A stretch of 64,000 nt of DNA from Terrabacter sp. Ter38 (GCF_024519435.1 NZ_JALJRZ010000008.1:62001-126000); one strand, 5' to 3'; counted from the first letter of the stretch, positions 19,860 through 28,487 are shown. The notes: a model not told the origin generated them from the letters alone. Program-made: numbers and translations.

Positions 19860-19916
19860 AAACGGCGCACGCCCTCCGGGCGAACGCGCGTCCAACCCCG
19901 CGTGCCGCGCACGGTC

Positions 19917-19943
19917 GTCCGGCCCGCACGAACCGGGCCGGAC
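19917..19943 (-). terminator. Hairpin terminator after the UspA gene
   Basis: GTCCGGCCC - 9-nt loop - GGGCCGGAC, a perfect 9-bp stem 17 nt past the UspA stop codon. Confidence 0.7.
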
Positions 19944-19959
19944 GAAGGGCCGGAAGGGC

Positions 19960-20358
19960 TCAGTCGCCCTTGACCGCGAGCACCGGACAGCTCGCGTCGA
20001 GCAGGATGCGCTGCGCGTTGGACCCGAGGATGAGCTTGCCGACAGGGCTGCGGCGACGCAGGCCGATGACGATGAAGTCGGCCTTCTCCTCCTCGGCGAC
20101 GGAGATGAGGTCCTCGGCGGGGTCGTTGCCCCGGACGAGCTGGCGCACCTCGTGCTCCAGACCCTGCTCCTCGAGGAGCGTCTGGACCCGGGCGAGCTCG
20201 CTCTCGAACTGGCTGGCCTCGTTCGCGTCGAAGTCCTTGCCGCCCCGGTGGGAGCTGATGACGACGAGCTTCGCTCCACGCAGGACGCACTCCTCGGCGG
20301 CTCGCTTGAGCGCCGCACGACCTTCTTTGGTGGCGACATAACCAACGACGATGGCCAC
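19960..20358 (-). CDS. Universal stress protein, single UspA domain
   Basis: A 132-aa UspA-fold protein beginning with beta-strand VAIVVGYVATKEG and ending with the nucleotide-binding signature (VGKLILGSNAQRILLDASCPVLAV, pattern G-x2-G-x9-G-S). It is therefore likely to bind ATP. Usp proteins help survival under stress or growth arrest, but specific partners are unknown. The start chosen is GTG at 20358 because a perfect AAGGAGGT lies 9 nt upstream. It is monocistronic, flanked by its own terminator. Confidence 0.88.
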   Translation of the reverse strand: MAIVVGYVATKEGRAALKRAAEECVLRGAKLVVISSHRGGKDFDANEASQFESELARVQTLLEEQGLEHEVRQLVRGNDPAEDLISVAEEEKADFIVIGLRRRSPVGKLILGSNAQRILLDASCPVLAVKGD

Positions 20359-20492
20359 TTTCCCGGACCTCCTTGGGACGGAAACAACCAGTGCTCGCAC
20401 CGTACCCGATTACCAGGCCTCCGGCTCGTCCCGAGCGAAGTATCGGCGCGACGTCGGCGACGCGGACGACGACCCCCGACAGCACCGAGGAC

Positions 20493-20515
20493 CGGCGAGC
20501 CTCCCCGGCTCGCCG
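20493..20515 (-). terminator. Hairpin terminator after metX
   Basis: CGGCGAGCC - TCCCC - GGCTCGCCG, a perfect 9-bp stem with a 5-nt loop, 7 nt after the metX stop. Confidence 0.75.
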
Positions 20516-20521
20516 ACGGGC

Positions 20522-21781
20522 TCAGTCCAGACGCCGCTCGAGCGCGTCGCGGACGATGCGACCCACCTGGTCCTCCTCGATGAGGAAGCCGTCGTGCCCG
20601 AACTCCGAGGTGATGTGCGCACGCCGGGAATGCGGCAGGGCGGCGTGCAGCTCGTCGGAGAGCCGGGGCGGGTAGAGGCGGTCGGTGTCGACCGAGACGA
20701 TGGTGCACTCGGCGCGGACGCGTTGCAGGGCGGCCTCGAGCCCACCGCGGTCGCGCCCGACGTCGTGCGAGTTCATCGCCTCGGTCAGCACGACGTAGGA
20801 GTTGGCGTCGAAGCGCCGGGCCAGCTTGCCCGCGTGGTGGTCGAGGTAGGACTCGACCGCGAAGCGGCCGCGGTCGCCGGAGCGCAGCGGGTCCTCACCG
20901 AGCTGGGGCTCGCGTCCGAAGCGGGTGCCGAGCTCGGTCTCGGTGCGGTACGTGATGTGGGCGATCCGGCGGGCCAGGCCCAACCCGGTGTCGGGACGCG
21001 TGTGGCCCTCGTAGTAGTCGCCGCCCGCGAAGTCGGGGTCGTTGCGGATCGCCAGCAGCTGCGGCTGGCACCAGGCGATCTGGTCGGCGGTCGCGTACGC
21101 CGTCGACGCGAGCACGATGCAGCGGTCGACGTCGTCGGGGTGGGTCACGGCCCATTCCACCGCACGCATCCCACCCATCGAGCCCCCGACGACGGCCGCG
21201 AGGCGGCGGATGCCGAGCCCGTCGAGGAGGCGTCGCTCGACGGCGACCTGGTCGCGGACCGTGACGTAGGGGAAACGGCTGCCCCAGGGACGACCGTCGG
21301 GCGCAGGGCTCGCGGGGCCGGTGCTGCCCTGGCACCCGCCGAGGACGTTGGACGCGATGACGAACCACCGCTCCGGGTCGACCGGTCCGCCGGGCCCGAT
21401 GAGGGCGTTCCACCAGCCGGGCGAGGCGTGTCCGTCGTCGGCCTCACCGATGACGTGGCTGTCGCCGGTCAGCGCGTGTTCGACGAGGATGACGTTGTCG
21501 CCGGCCTCGTTGAGCCGGCCCCACGTCTCGTAGGCGATGCGGACGTCGGGCAGCACTCCCCCGCGCTCGAGCTCGACGTCCCCGATGTGGGCGAACTGCC
21601 GCCGGCCGACCGGGTCGCCGTCACGCCAGGCGCCGTCGGGCCGGCGGGTCCCCGGCGTCGTCGGGTCGACGTGGCTCGTCACCGCGCGGTCCCTCGTCGC
21701 CGTGTCGCCGGTCTGGCCCGGGCCAGCGGTCCCGGGCCGCGGACGGCGGCGGGTGCTCTGCGTCCGGTGGGTGACGGTCAT
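20522..21781 (-). CDS. metX: MetX, homoserine O-acetyltransferase
   Basis: Alpha/beta-hydrolase-fold acyltransferase, 419 aa, that activates L-homoserine with acetyl-CoA for methionine synthesis. The nucleophile elbow GGSMGGM (Ser near 201) is visible. The acid Asp in VDTDRLYPP and the His in EFGHDGFL near the C-terminus complete the triad. The start is ATG at 21781 with GAGGAG about 8 nt upstream; the first ~60 residues are a variable Thr/Arg/Pro-rich extension. No metY is next to it. A SAM-IV riboswitch directly upstream means high SAM should reduce expression. Some family members use succinyl-CoA; sequence alone does not decide this. Confidence 0.93.
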   Translation of the reverse strand: MTVTHRTQSTRRRPRPGTAGPGQTGDTATRDRAVTSHVDPTTPGTRRPDGAWRDGDPVGRRQFAHIGDVELERGGVLPDVRIAYETWGRLNEAGDNVILVEHALTGDSHVIGEADDGHASPGWWNALIGPGGPVDPERWFVIASNVLGGCQGSTGPASPAPDGRPWGSRFPYVTVRDQVAVERRLLDGLGIRRLAAVVGGSMGGMRAVEWAVTHPDDVDRCIVLASTAYATADQIAWCQPQLLAIRNDPDFAGGDYYEGHTRPDTGLGLARRIAHITYRTETELGTRFGREPQLGEDPLRSGDRGRFAVESYLDHHAGKLARRFDANSYVVLTEAMNSHDVGRDRGGLEAALQRVRAECTIVSVDTDRLYPPRLSDELHAALPHSRRAHITSEFGHDGFLIEEDQVGRIVRDALERRLD

Positions 21782-21794
21782 CGGGGTACTCCTC

Positions 21795-21911
21795 GGTCCT
21801 CGCGCTTGCACGCACCCGGGGACGGGGCGGCCTGGTCTTCACCCGGGGCACCCCACCGCGAAGGAGGGTTGCCGACCAGCGAGCCGGGGCTTGTCGCTGG
21901 TACTCATGACC
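21795..21911 (-). ncRNA. SAM-IV riboswitch in the metX leader
   Basis: The leader RNA starts GGTCATGAGTACCAGCGACA and contains AAGCCCCGGCTCGCTGG, CGGCAACCCTCC and CGCGGTGGGGTGCCCCGGGT. It then runs GAAGACCAGG and later GCAAGCGCGAGGACC. Order and wording match the actinobacterial SAM-IV aptamer as I know it: P1 GGTC/GACC, the CGGCAACC junction and the P3/P4 pseudoknot region. The element ends about 14 nt before the metX start and covers up to its ribosome-binding site. SAM binding is expected to lower metX translation or transcription. Confidence 0.9.
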
Positions 21912-21918
21912 TGCTCCA

Positions 21919-21924
21919 ACCATA
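21919..21924 (-). promoter_or_regulatory. metX promoter -10 box
   Basis: TATGGT on the minus strand, 7-8 nt before the 5' end of the SAM-IV aptamer. The riboswitch would thus begin right at the transcript start. No clear -35 is seen. Confidence 0.55.
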
Positions 21925-21949
21925 CGCGAGGCCTCACGGAGAGGCCGCG
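21925..21949 (-). terminator. Hairpin after the DUF4192 gene
   Basis: CGCGGCCTC - TCCGT - GAGGCCTCGCG on the minus strand: a 9-bp stem with a 2-nt bulge, between the DUF4192 stop (21994) and the metX promoter. It probably insulates metX from readthrough. Confidence 0.55.
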
Positions 21950-21993
21950 GGCCGTTCCACGACATGGACTGGCGGAGCCGCCGCCCGAGACGC

Positions 21994-23694
21994 TCAGGCG
22001 CATTTCCGGGGCCGGAGTCCGACGTCGAGGGCCTGCCGCAGCAGCCGCCCGAGCCCGTCCTCGGGCTCCAGCTCGAGCGCACGGTCGACCGCGACCCCGG
22101 CCCGCGCACCGTCGCCGCACCACCACGCGACCGACGCGAGGAGCGAGAGGAGGGGGGCCGCCTGATCCGCAGGAGTGAGGCGGCAGACCTGCTCGAGGCG
22201 GGACAGGACGAGTCGTGGCGTCGCGGCGTCGTCCCACTCCTCCCAGCCGCTCGGCACGGCGTCGTCGCCGGGCCACGACCCGGGAGCCGCGTCAGGGGCT
22301 GCGGCGGGGACGGCCCCAAGGTCGTGCGAGCCCTGGTCGTCCCGGTCAACCGACGCCCCGAGCGCCTCCAGGATCCCCACGGCGTCCAGCTCGTCGAGCA
22401 GACGTCGTGCCTCGAACACGTCGCGCGGCAGCTCGTCGTCGGCCTCGTCGTCGCCGTCGGCGTTGGCGTCGTCGTCCTCGTTGTCGTCGTCGTCCTCGTC
22501 GTCCTCGTCGTCCTCGTCGTCCTCGTCGTCCTCGTCGTCCTCGTCGTCGGCCTCGCCCGGGACAGACGAGGGCGGTCCCGCAGCCAGCAGCCGGAGCAGG
22601 GCCCGGAGCGCGTCGGGGTCGCCGTCCTCGAGGTGTTCCTGCACCGCGGTCCCCGACCCCTCGTCGGGGTCGGGGTCGCCCGGGTCCTCTCGTGGTCCCC
22701 GGGAGCGACCCGGCTCGGTGACGTCGGGCGTCCGGACGCCGGCCGCCTCGCGCTCGCCCGCGGCGGGGGCGAGCCGGAGGTCAGGACCGAGCAGGACCCC
22801 GAGGGGTGCCGCGAGGTCGTCGGACAGGACGTCGGCCGGGGCCATCCCGGGGCAGAGCCACGCCAGCAGGGCGTCATGGAAGCGCGGGTCGCGGAGCGGA
22901 CCGACGAGGGACGGGAGCCAGTGCTCGACGCCGTACCCCTCGATCTCGCCGTGCAGCACCCCTCCCCAGGCCACGAGGGAGTCGTGGACGAGGAACTGGC
23001 GGGCCGTCGGGTCGCCGCCGTCGAGGACTCCGAGCGCCGCGCCGGGACGGCGCGCCCGTCGTGCCGGTCGGCGACGCCCCACCCGGCCGTGCTGCCCGTC
23101 CGTGAGGCTCACCCGGCCGGCCGGCCTCCTGAGAGACCCGCCGGCTGCGACGTAGCGGCGTTGCCAGTCCTCGATCGCGGCTACCGCGAGGTCGTGCCGG
23201 GGCTCCGTGGGGGCGAGCGGCTCGACGAGCCGCTCCAGCCCCTCTCGGTCCGGCAGGACGGAGTGCCCGAGGGCCACGTAGCACGCGACGGCCGGCACGT
23301 CCGCCTGCTCCGGGAGGAGCCAGCCCTCCGAGGGGCAGCAGTCGCACCCGACCGAGCGCCAGCGGCCCTCGAGGACCGCGAGTCGCTCCCGCACGACGAC
23401 CCTGTGGTCCTCGACGCCCATGGCGAGAGCCTCGAGCAGCGGCAGCGATTCGTCGCGCACCTGCTCGAAACCCACGAGCGCCACCGAGGACGGGGAACCC
23501 TGGAGCAGGGTCGGCACCGTCTGGGCGGCGGCCTCGGCGGCCAGGGTCTCGTCGACGAGGTCGAGCCGCGCGACGAGCCCGAGCCGTTTGCCGTGGAAGC
23601 ACACCACGACGACGCTGCGCTCCGGCTGGAAGCCCAGGTGGAAGGGGATGATGGTCAGCAGCTCGGCCGGCCCGGACAGTGAGATCTTCGGCAT
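21994..23694 (-). CDS. DUF4192 domain protein with acidic tandem repeat
   Basis: A 566-aa protein starting MPKISLSGPAELLTIIPFHLGFQP, the actinobacterial DUF4192 N-terminus (ISLSGPAELLAxVPxLLGFxP). The DUF4192 domain covers roughly the first 330 residues, with the central motif GCDCCPSEGW. A linker of about 30 nearly pure Asp/Glu residues follows, encoded by a six-copy 9-nt repeat, then a helical C-terminal part. The function of DUF4192 is unknown. There is no signal peptide or membrane helix, so it is probably cytoplasmic. The ATG at 23694 has no strong ribosome-binding site. It is transcribed alone between DUF1232 and metX. Confidence 0.85.
   Translation of the reverse strand: MPKISLSGPAELLTIIPFHLGFQPERSVVVVCFHGKRLGLVARLDLVDETLAAEAAAQTVPTLLQGSPSSVALVGFEQVRDESLPLLEALAMGVEDHRVVVRERLAVLEGRWRSVGCDCCPSEGWLLPEQADVPAVACYVALGHSVLPDREGLERLVEPLAPTEPRHDLAVAAIEDWQRRYVAAGGSLRRPAGRVSLTDGQHGRVGRRRPARRARRPGAALGVLDGGDPTARQFLVHDSLVAWGGVLHGEIEGYGVEHWLPSLVGPLRDPRFHDALLAWLCPGMAPADVLSDDLAAPLGVLLGPDLRLAPAAGEREAAGVRTPDVTEPGRSRGPREDPGDPDPDEGSGTAVQEHLEDGDPDALRALLRLLAAGPPSSVPGEADDEDDEDDEDDEDDEDDEDDDDNEDDDANADGDDEADDELPRDVFEARRLLDELDAVGILEALGASVDRDDQGSHDLGAVPAAAPDAAPGSWPGDDAVPSGWEEWDDAATPRLVLSRLEQVCRLTPADQAAPLLSLLASVAWWCGDGARAGVAVDRALELEPEDGLGRLLRQALDVGLRPRKCA
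22492..22545 (-). repeat. Six perfect copies of a 9-nt repeat in the DUF4192 gene
   Basis: GTCCTCGTC repeated six times head to tail on the plus strand (GACGAGGAC in the gene), encoding Asp-Glu-Asp units. Being in frame, copy-number change would lengthen or shorten the acidic linker without a frameshift. Confidence 0.9.
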
Positions 23695-23844
23695 GTCCCG
23701 AGACTCGCCGTACGCACCGGGGACCGGGAGACCCCGATCGGCACCTGTGGAACGAGTGCCTGTCGGGTCAGGGGGTGTGGATCGCGGACCCAGCGACGGG
23801 GTCCCTCACGCAGCAGGACGCCGTGCGGCCGGCGAGGGCCGGGC

Positions 23845-24519
23845 TCAGCGCTCGAGGCGCTTGCGCACCGACTCGAGCACGTAGTCGGTCGCGGCCTGGC
23901 GCGTCCCTTCCGGGAGTCGAGCACGGTCGTCCGAACCGGAGTCGCCGGTGGCGGACCTGCCCCTGACGCGCGTGACCCGACTGACGAAGCGGCCCGGTGC
24001 GGCAGCGCCCGTGGCGTCACGGTCGCGGCGCAGCCCGTCCTCCGCCCCTCCGGCCCACGTAGAGGTCGCCGGATCGCGCGGCACGGCGACCGGCTCACCC
24101 CGCACCGTCGTGCGCGACGCCTCGGTCGCGCGGTCTCCAGTCGGCGCCCGGCTCGCAGAGTCACGCCGGGGCCGCGGGCGGTGCCGACCCTCACCGACCT
24201 CCCAGGCGATGAAGCGCTCGGTCTCCTCGAAGAAGGCCTTGACAGCCCACGAGATGACGACGGCGTCGTCGGCCGCACCGATGACCGGCAGGACCGCCTC
24301 GGGCAGCAGATCGACGGGCGACGCGACGTAGGCGACCGCGCCGGCGACGAGGCCGAGGCGCTTGAGGGTCGTGCCGGCATACGTCCCGTCCACCGTGGCG
24401 CGCACGAGGCGCGGCACGGCCTGCAGCCGCTCCGGCAGGCTGGGCGAGCCGGGGCGCGTGGAGGCGCGCACGACCGACGCGACGGTCGCGGCCATCTTGA
24501 TCCGGGATGCGGGCTTCAT
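23845..24519 (-). CDS. DUF1232 (YkvA-like) protein with long basic tail
   Basis: A 224-aa protein. The DUF1232 domain (about residues 25-105) has the family signature VAYVASPVDLLPEAV followed by GAADDAVVISWAVKAF. Two hydrophobic helices are likely. The last 110 residues are Arg-rich and low-complexity. The role of YkvA proteins is unknown. The start ATG at 24519 lacks a good ribosome-binding site; a GTG or a later ATG is possible. Confidence 0.8.
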   Translation of the reverse strand: MKPASRIKMAATVASVVRASTRPGSPSLPERLQAVPRLVRATVDGTYAGTTLKRLGLVAGAVAYVASPVDLLPEAVLPVIGAADDAVVISWAVKAFFEETERFIAWEVGEGRHRPRPRRDSASRAPTGDRATEASRTTVRGEPVAVPRDPATSTWAGGAEDGLRRDRDATGAAAPGRFVSRVTRVRGRSATGDSGSDDRARLPEGTRQAATDYVLESVRKRLER

Positions 24520-24623
24520 GCCCGGCCCAACGAACGGGCGTGGCGTGCGATTCCCCGGTCCGGTCGGCGACGCGCGACGGTGATCTGCGTGTTCCCCACG
24601 GTCAGCCCTGCCCAGCCGGTCGG

Positions 24624-25379
24624 TCAGCGACCGAACGTCTCGACGGGTGGGAACTCCTTGGCCGCCTGCTTGCCGATGCGGTTCAGCATGTAGACGTCGA
24701 CCACGGCGCCGATGAGGCCCCCGACCACGGGCACGAGGCGCCCGAGCCGGGCGAAGGTCCCCTGCCCGATGCGCCCGAGCAGGCGGAAGCCGACGGCCTT
24801 GTTGAGCACCATGAGCGCCGGGGCGGGCAGCCGGTCGAAGGCGACGGACGACAGCTTGCCTCCGCCTGCCTGCAGACCGGCCTTCTTGAGGAGGTCGTCG
24901 CTGTCGGCGCCGGCGAGGGTCAGCAGGATCGCGGAACGGATCTCGGGCTGGTCGATGTCGTAGCCGCGCACCTTGGCCGTCGCCGCCGTCATGCGGGTGG
25001 CCAGCAGGTAGAACTCGAGCACGTTGGCCGGCAGGGACAGGGGCATCGTGAAGAAGCCACCGAGGCCGGTGACGAAGCCGCCGATGGCGCCGAGCTGCCG
25101 GTGGTCGCGGACGATGATCCGCAGCGCCTGGTCGCTGTCGCCCCTGGCGTGCTTGAGCGCGTTGGCGGCGATCTCGTGGGCGGGGTCGAACGGTCCCTTG
25201 CCGTCGATGCCGACGTCGAGGAGACGCTCGACGAGTCGGGTCGCGGCTCCCGTGAGACCTCCCTCGGCCGGCATGGCAGCCCGCTCGAGCGCGCCGGCGT
25301 CCTTGGCCGTGCGCAGCTTCACCGCGGTCGCGTCCGATGCCTCGACGGTCTCGTCCCTGCCGTAACCCAAGATGCCCAC
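24624..25379 (-). CDS. EcsC-family protein
   Basis: A 251-aa protein homologous to the EcsC family, with glycine-rich hydrophobic stretches (LGAIGGFVTGLGGFFTMPLSL near residue 100 and GRLVPVVGGLIGAVVDVYML near 215) separated by amphipathic helices. EcsC was named from the Bacillus Ecs ABC-transporter operon, but no transporter genes are adjacent and its role is unknown. The start is taken as GTG at 25379 (MGILGYGRDE) because GGTGGAG precedes it by 4-5 nt. The frame is open further upstream without support. Confidence 0.8.
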   Translation of the reverse strand: MGILGYGRDETVEASDATAVKLRTAKDAGALERAAMPAEGGLTGAATRLVERLLDVGIDGKGPFDPAHEIAANALKHARGDSDQALRIIVRDHRQLGAIGGFVTGLGGFFTMPLSLPANVLEFYLLATRMTAATAKVRGYDIDQPEIRSAILLTLAGADSDDLLKKAGLQAGGGKLSSVAFDRLPAPALMVLNKAVGFRLLGRIGQGTFARLGRLVPVVGGLIGAVVDVYMLNRIGKQAAKEFPPVETFGR

Positions 25380-25526
25380 CGGCTCCACCCCTTCGTCCGT
25401 CGTCCCTGCGTGGCGGCTGTCGGTTCGCCGCCGACGACACCGTATGCCGCCCGGGTCGCTCGTGGCACTCACGTACCCAGTCGAGCCGGCCGGGGGACCC
25501 CGGGAGACGACGTCGCCCCCCTCTCG

Positions 25527-25532
25527 TAGGGT
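25527..25532 (+). promoter_or_regulatory. Leaderless-type -10 box of the aminotransferase gene
   Basis: TAGGGT ends 7 nt before the ATG at 25540, the distance expected if transcription starts at the A of the start codon. No ribosome-binding site is present. Confidence 0.6.
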
Positions 25533-25539
25533 CGCTCCC

Positions 25540-26706
25540 ATGGGTGAGAGGCACGAAGACAGCGCGACGATCCTCGGTGTCCCGCTGGCCGACCTCCGGC
25601 GCGACCGCACGTCGGTGAAGTGGGGGCGCTACGAGCCCGACGTCATCCCGATGTGGATCGCCGAGATGGACTGCGCGCCGTGCCCCGCCGTCGTGGACGC
25701 CGTGAGCGCCGCCGTGGCCCGGGGCGACACGGGCTACGCCCTGACGCAGGAGTATGCCGCCGAGGTCGCCGCGTTCGCCGACGCCGAGTGGGACTGGCGC
25801 TTCGACCACGACCGCACGACCCGCGTGGCCGACGTGCTGACCGGCGTGACCCACCTGCTCGGGCTCCTCACCGACCCCGGTGGCCCGGTGGTCGTCAGCC
25901 CGCCCGTCTACAACGCCTTCTACGAGGTCATCGAGGCGTGTGGACGGCGGGTCATCGAGGCGCCGCTCGGTCCAGACCACCGGCTCGACCTCGACCGCCT
26001 CGCCGACGTCTTCGCCGAGGTGACCGCTAGGGGCGACCGCGCGGCATACCTGCTCTCCAACCCGCACAACCCGACCGGCACGGTGCACACCCGCGACGAG
26101 CTGGCGGCCCTCGCCCGGGTCGCCGACGAGCACGGCGTCCGGGTCGTCTCCGACGAGATCCACGGTCCACTCGTGCTGCCGACGAGCACGTTCACGCCCT
26201 ACCTCTCCGTCGCGGGGACCGAGCGCGGCATCACCGTGACATCGGCCTCCAAGGCGTGGAACCTCGCAGGACTCAAGGCCGCGATCATCGTCCCGGGGGA
26301 CGATGCCGTCGACGACGTGCGCCACCTCCACCCCTGGGTCACGTTCGGCGCGAGCCAACTGGGCGTCATCGCGCAGACGGCTGCCTTCCGCGACGGGCGC
26401 GAGTGGGTGCACCGCCTCGTCCGCGAGCTCGACTCCAACCGGCGTCTGCTCGCCGAGCTCGTCGCAGCGCAGCTGCCCGGAGCCCGTCTCGTCGTGCCCG
26501 AGGCGACCTACCTCGCGTGGATCGACCTCTCCGGGCTGGGCCTCGGCGACGACCCCACCGGCGAGGTGCTGCGCCGCGCACGCGTCGCGCTCTCCCCCGG
26601 TCCGATCTTCGGCTCCGGCGGCGCGGGGCACGCGAGGCTCAACTACGCGACCTCCCCCGACATCCTCCGCGAGGCCATCGAGCGGATCGCGGGCTGCCTT
26701 GACTGA
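25540..26706 (+). CDS. PatB/MalY-type PLP-dependent C-S lyase (aminotransferase fold)
   Basis: A 388-aa fold-type I PLP enzyme. The early motif KWGRYEPDVIPMWIAEMD is characteristic of the MalY/PatB cystathionine beta-lyase group. Other visible motifs are SNPHNPTG (Asn contacting PLP), SDEIHGPL and the Schiff-base lysine in TSASKAWNLAG (near residue 239). It probably cleaves cystathionine or related cysteine conjugates; a true aminotransferase activity cannot be excluded. It may feed methionine synthesis together with metX nearby, although they are not in one operon. Its end overlaps the start of the DNA polymerase gene. Confidence 0.88.
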   Translation: MGERHEDSATILGVPLADLRRDRTSVKWGRYEPDVIPMWIAEMDCAPCPAVVDAVSAAVARGDTGYALTQEYAAEVAAFADAEWDWRFDHDRTTRVADVLTGVTHLLGLLTDPGGPVVVSPPVYNAFYEVIEACGRRVIEAPLGPDHRLDLDRLADVFAEVTARGDRAAYLLSNPHNPTGTVHTRDELAALARVADEHGVRVVSDEIHGPLVLPTSTFTPYLSVAGTERGITVTSASKAWNLAGLKAAIIVPGDDAVDDVRHLHPWVTFGASQLGVIAQTAAFRDGREWVHRLVRELDSNRRLLAELVAAQLPGARLVVPEATYLAWIDLSGLGLGDDPTGEVLRRARVALSPGPIFGSGGAGHARLNYATSPDILREAIERIAGCLD

Positions 26707-28450
26707 CAAGGCTTCCGGTCCACCGCTCGTCGCGCTCGTGGTCGGCTCCCGAGGGGCGTATGCCGTCGGGCCGGACGTCGACGAGGCGTGGCCGCTCGGC
26801 GACGTGGTGCGCCGGTTCGTCGACACGACGACCAGGCTCGGTCCGCGCTGGGTCGTGTGGTCGGCCGCCTCGACCCTGCGGCCCGTCGTCGGGGCCGGTG
26901 TCGACGTCTCCCGCACGTGGGACCTCGCCGAGGCCCACCGCATCGTCCACGGCGGCTGGTGGGCGACGCCCGGTCATGTCGTGGCCGGGTGCCTCGGGCT
27001 CGACGAGGCCGAGGTGCCCGCACCACGCGCGCCGCGGCTGAGCGGCTTCGACGGCGATCTCTTCGACGTCGTTGCCGGCGAGGACGCGTCCCTGCTGACG
27101 GATGCGGGTCACCTCCGTGCGGACGCCCTCGCGTGGGCGACCGACGAGGCTCGGCTGCGGGAGCTGGCGGTGCTGGCCCTCGACTGCCGGTCGGCGCAGC
27201 TCGAGGCCCTCCTGCGCATCGGCGGCGCCCACGCGAACCGCCTCGAGCGCACCGTGTGGTCCGAGTCCGCCGCGGCCGTGCTCTGCCTCGAGCTCGAGCG
27301 CGACGGGCTCCCCGTCGACCGGCCCGCCGCCGAGGACCTCATCGCGGCGTCCGCCGGTGCGCGACCCCGCGACGAGGCCGACGCGGCGCACATCCGGGCC
27401 GAGCGCGACGCCGCCGTGCTGCGCCTCGCCCCGGGCCGTGAGCGCACCGACCTGCGCAACCCGGGCCAGGTGCGCGACCTGCTCCTCTCGGTCGGTGTCG
27501 ACGTCCCCAACACGCGAGCCTGGGTGCTCGAGCCCTACCGGCACACCCACCCCCTCGTCGACGCACTGCTCCGGTGGCGCAAGGACGAGCGGATCGCGAC
27601 GACCTACGGCTACCGCTGGCTCGACGACCACGTCGGCGCCGACGACCGGCTCCGTGGCGGGTGGACGGCGTGCGACGGAGCGGCCGGGCGCATGACCGCT
27701 CAGAACGGGCTCCACAACCTGCCGGCTCCCCTGCGGCCGGCCATCTGCGCTGCCCCCGGCCACGTCTTCGTCCGCGCCGACCTCGGCCAGATCGAGCCAC
27801 GCGTGCTCGCCGTCGTCAGCGCCGACCGGGCGTTCGCCGAGGCCACCCGTGCCGACGACCTCTACGCTCCCGTCGCCGCCAAGCTCGGCGCCGACCGGCC
27901 CAAGGCGAAGGTGGCGGTACTCGCCGCGATGTACGGCCAGCGGTCGGGCGCTGCGGGCGAGGCCCTCAAGGACCTCGAGCGCGCCTACCCCGTGGCCATG
28001 GGGTTGCTCGACCGGGCGTACGCCGACGGGGTCGCCCGCCGGCCGGTGCGGACGTGGGGCGGGCGGCTGATCCGCTTCGGCGGCGTGCCCGTGCCCGCCC
28101 TCGAGCCCGGTGCGCCGGAGCCCTCCGGGAGCGCCGAGTTCTCGGCGACGGGCGCCGACGGCGCCCGCGGCCGTTACGCCCGCAACGCCATCATCCAGGG
28201 CTCGGCGGCCGAGCTCTTCAAGGCCTGGGCGGCAACGGTCCGGCACGCGGTGCGACCGCTCGGCGGCCAGATCGTCCTGTGCCTGCACGACGAGCTGCTC
28301 GTCCACGTGCCCGAGGAGCACGCCGCGGCCGCGGCCGCCGCCGTCGAGGGCACCCTGTCGAGCGCCGCTCGCACATGGGCGGGCACCGACGAGGTCCGCT
28401 TCGTCGCTGACACCTCGGTCGTGCGGCGCTGGAGCGAGGCCAAGGCCTGA
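26699..28450 (+). CDS. Family A DNA polymerase, PolA-related accessory enzyme
   Basis: A 583-aa protein with the C-terminal polymerase domain of family A: motif A VRADLGQIEPRVLAVVS (Asp near 361), motif B KAKVAVLAAMYGQ (near 401-413) and motif C LCLHDELLV (near 527-535). Actinobacterial genomes often carry this shorter PolA relative, annotated as bifunctional 3'-5' exonuclease/polymerase. I see no convincing DEDD exonuclease motifs in the first 200 residues, and no 5' nuclease domain, so proofreading is doubtful. The proposed start is TTG at 26699, overlapping the upstream stop by 8 nt; a GTG near 26738 is an alternative. Likely role: repair or bypass synthesis. Confidence 0.85.
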   Translation: MTDKASGPPLVALVVGSRGAYAVGPDVDEAWPLGDVVRRFVDTTTRLGPRWVVWSAASTLRPVVGAGVDVSRTWDLAEAHRIVHGGWWATPGHVVAGCLGLDEAEVPAPRAPRLSGFDGDLFDVVAGEDASLLTDAGHLRADALAWATDEARLRELAVLALDCRSAQLEALLRIGGAHANRLERTVWSESAAAVLCLELERDGLPVDRPAAEDLIAASAGARPRDEADAAHIRAERDAAVLRLAPGRERTDLRNPGQVRDLLLSVGVDVPNTRAWVLEPYRHTHPLVDALLRWRKDERIATTYGYRWLDDHVGADDRLRGGWTACDGAAGRMTAQNGLHNLPAPLRPAICAAPGHVFVRADLGQIEPRVLAVVSADRAFAEATRADDLYAPVAAKLGADRPKAKVAVLAAMYGQRSGAAGEALKDLERAYPVAMGLLDRAYADGVARRPVRTWGGRLIRFGGVPVPALEPGAPEPSGSAEFSATGADGARGRYARNAIIQGSAAELFKAWAATVRHAVRPLGGQIVLCLHDELLVHVPEEHAAAAAAAVEGTLSSAARTWAGTDEVRFVADTSVVRRWSEAKA

Positions 28451-28458
28451 CCCGAGAA

Positions 28459-28487
28459 GGCGGGCCCGAGGAGTGCTCGGACCCGCC
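28459..28487. terminator. Bidirectional terminator between the polymerase and PAC2 genes
   Basis: GGCGGGCCCGAG - GAGTG - CTCGGACCCGCC: a 12-bp stem with one G-U type pair, placed between convergent stops at 28450 and 28502. Confidence 0.75.

Noticed and set aside
22492-22545. Short regular repeats as a CRISPR array
   Set aside because: 9-nt units without spacers, in frame in a coding sequence; no cas genes nearby apart from an unrelated Cas4-like domain at 40835.
23845-26943. A continuous 1032-residue minus-strand frame running through the EcsC and aminotransferase genes
   Set aside because: Only the last 224 residues encode a recognisable protein (DUF1232); the rest is antisense or out-of-frame to better-supported genes.
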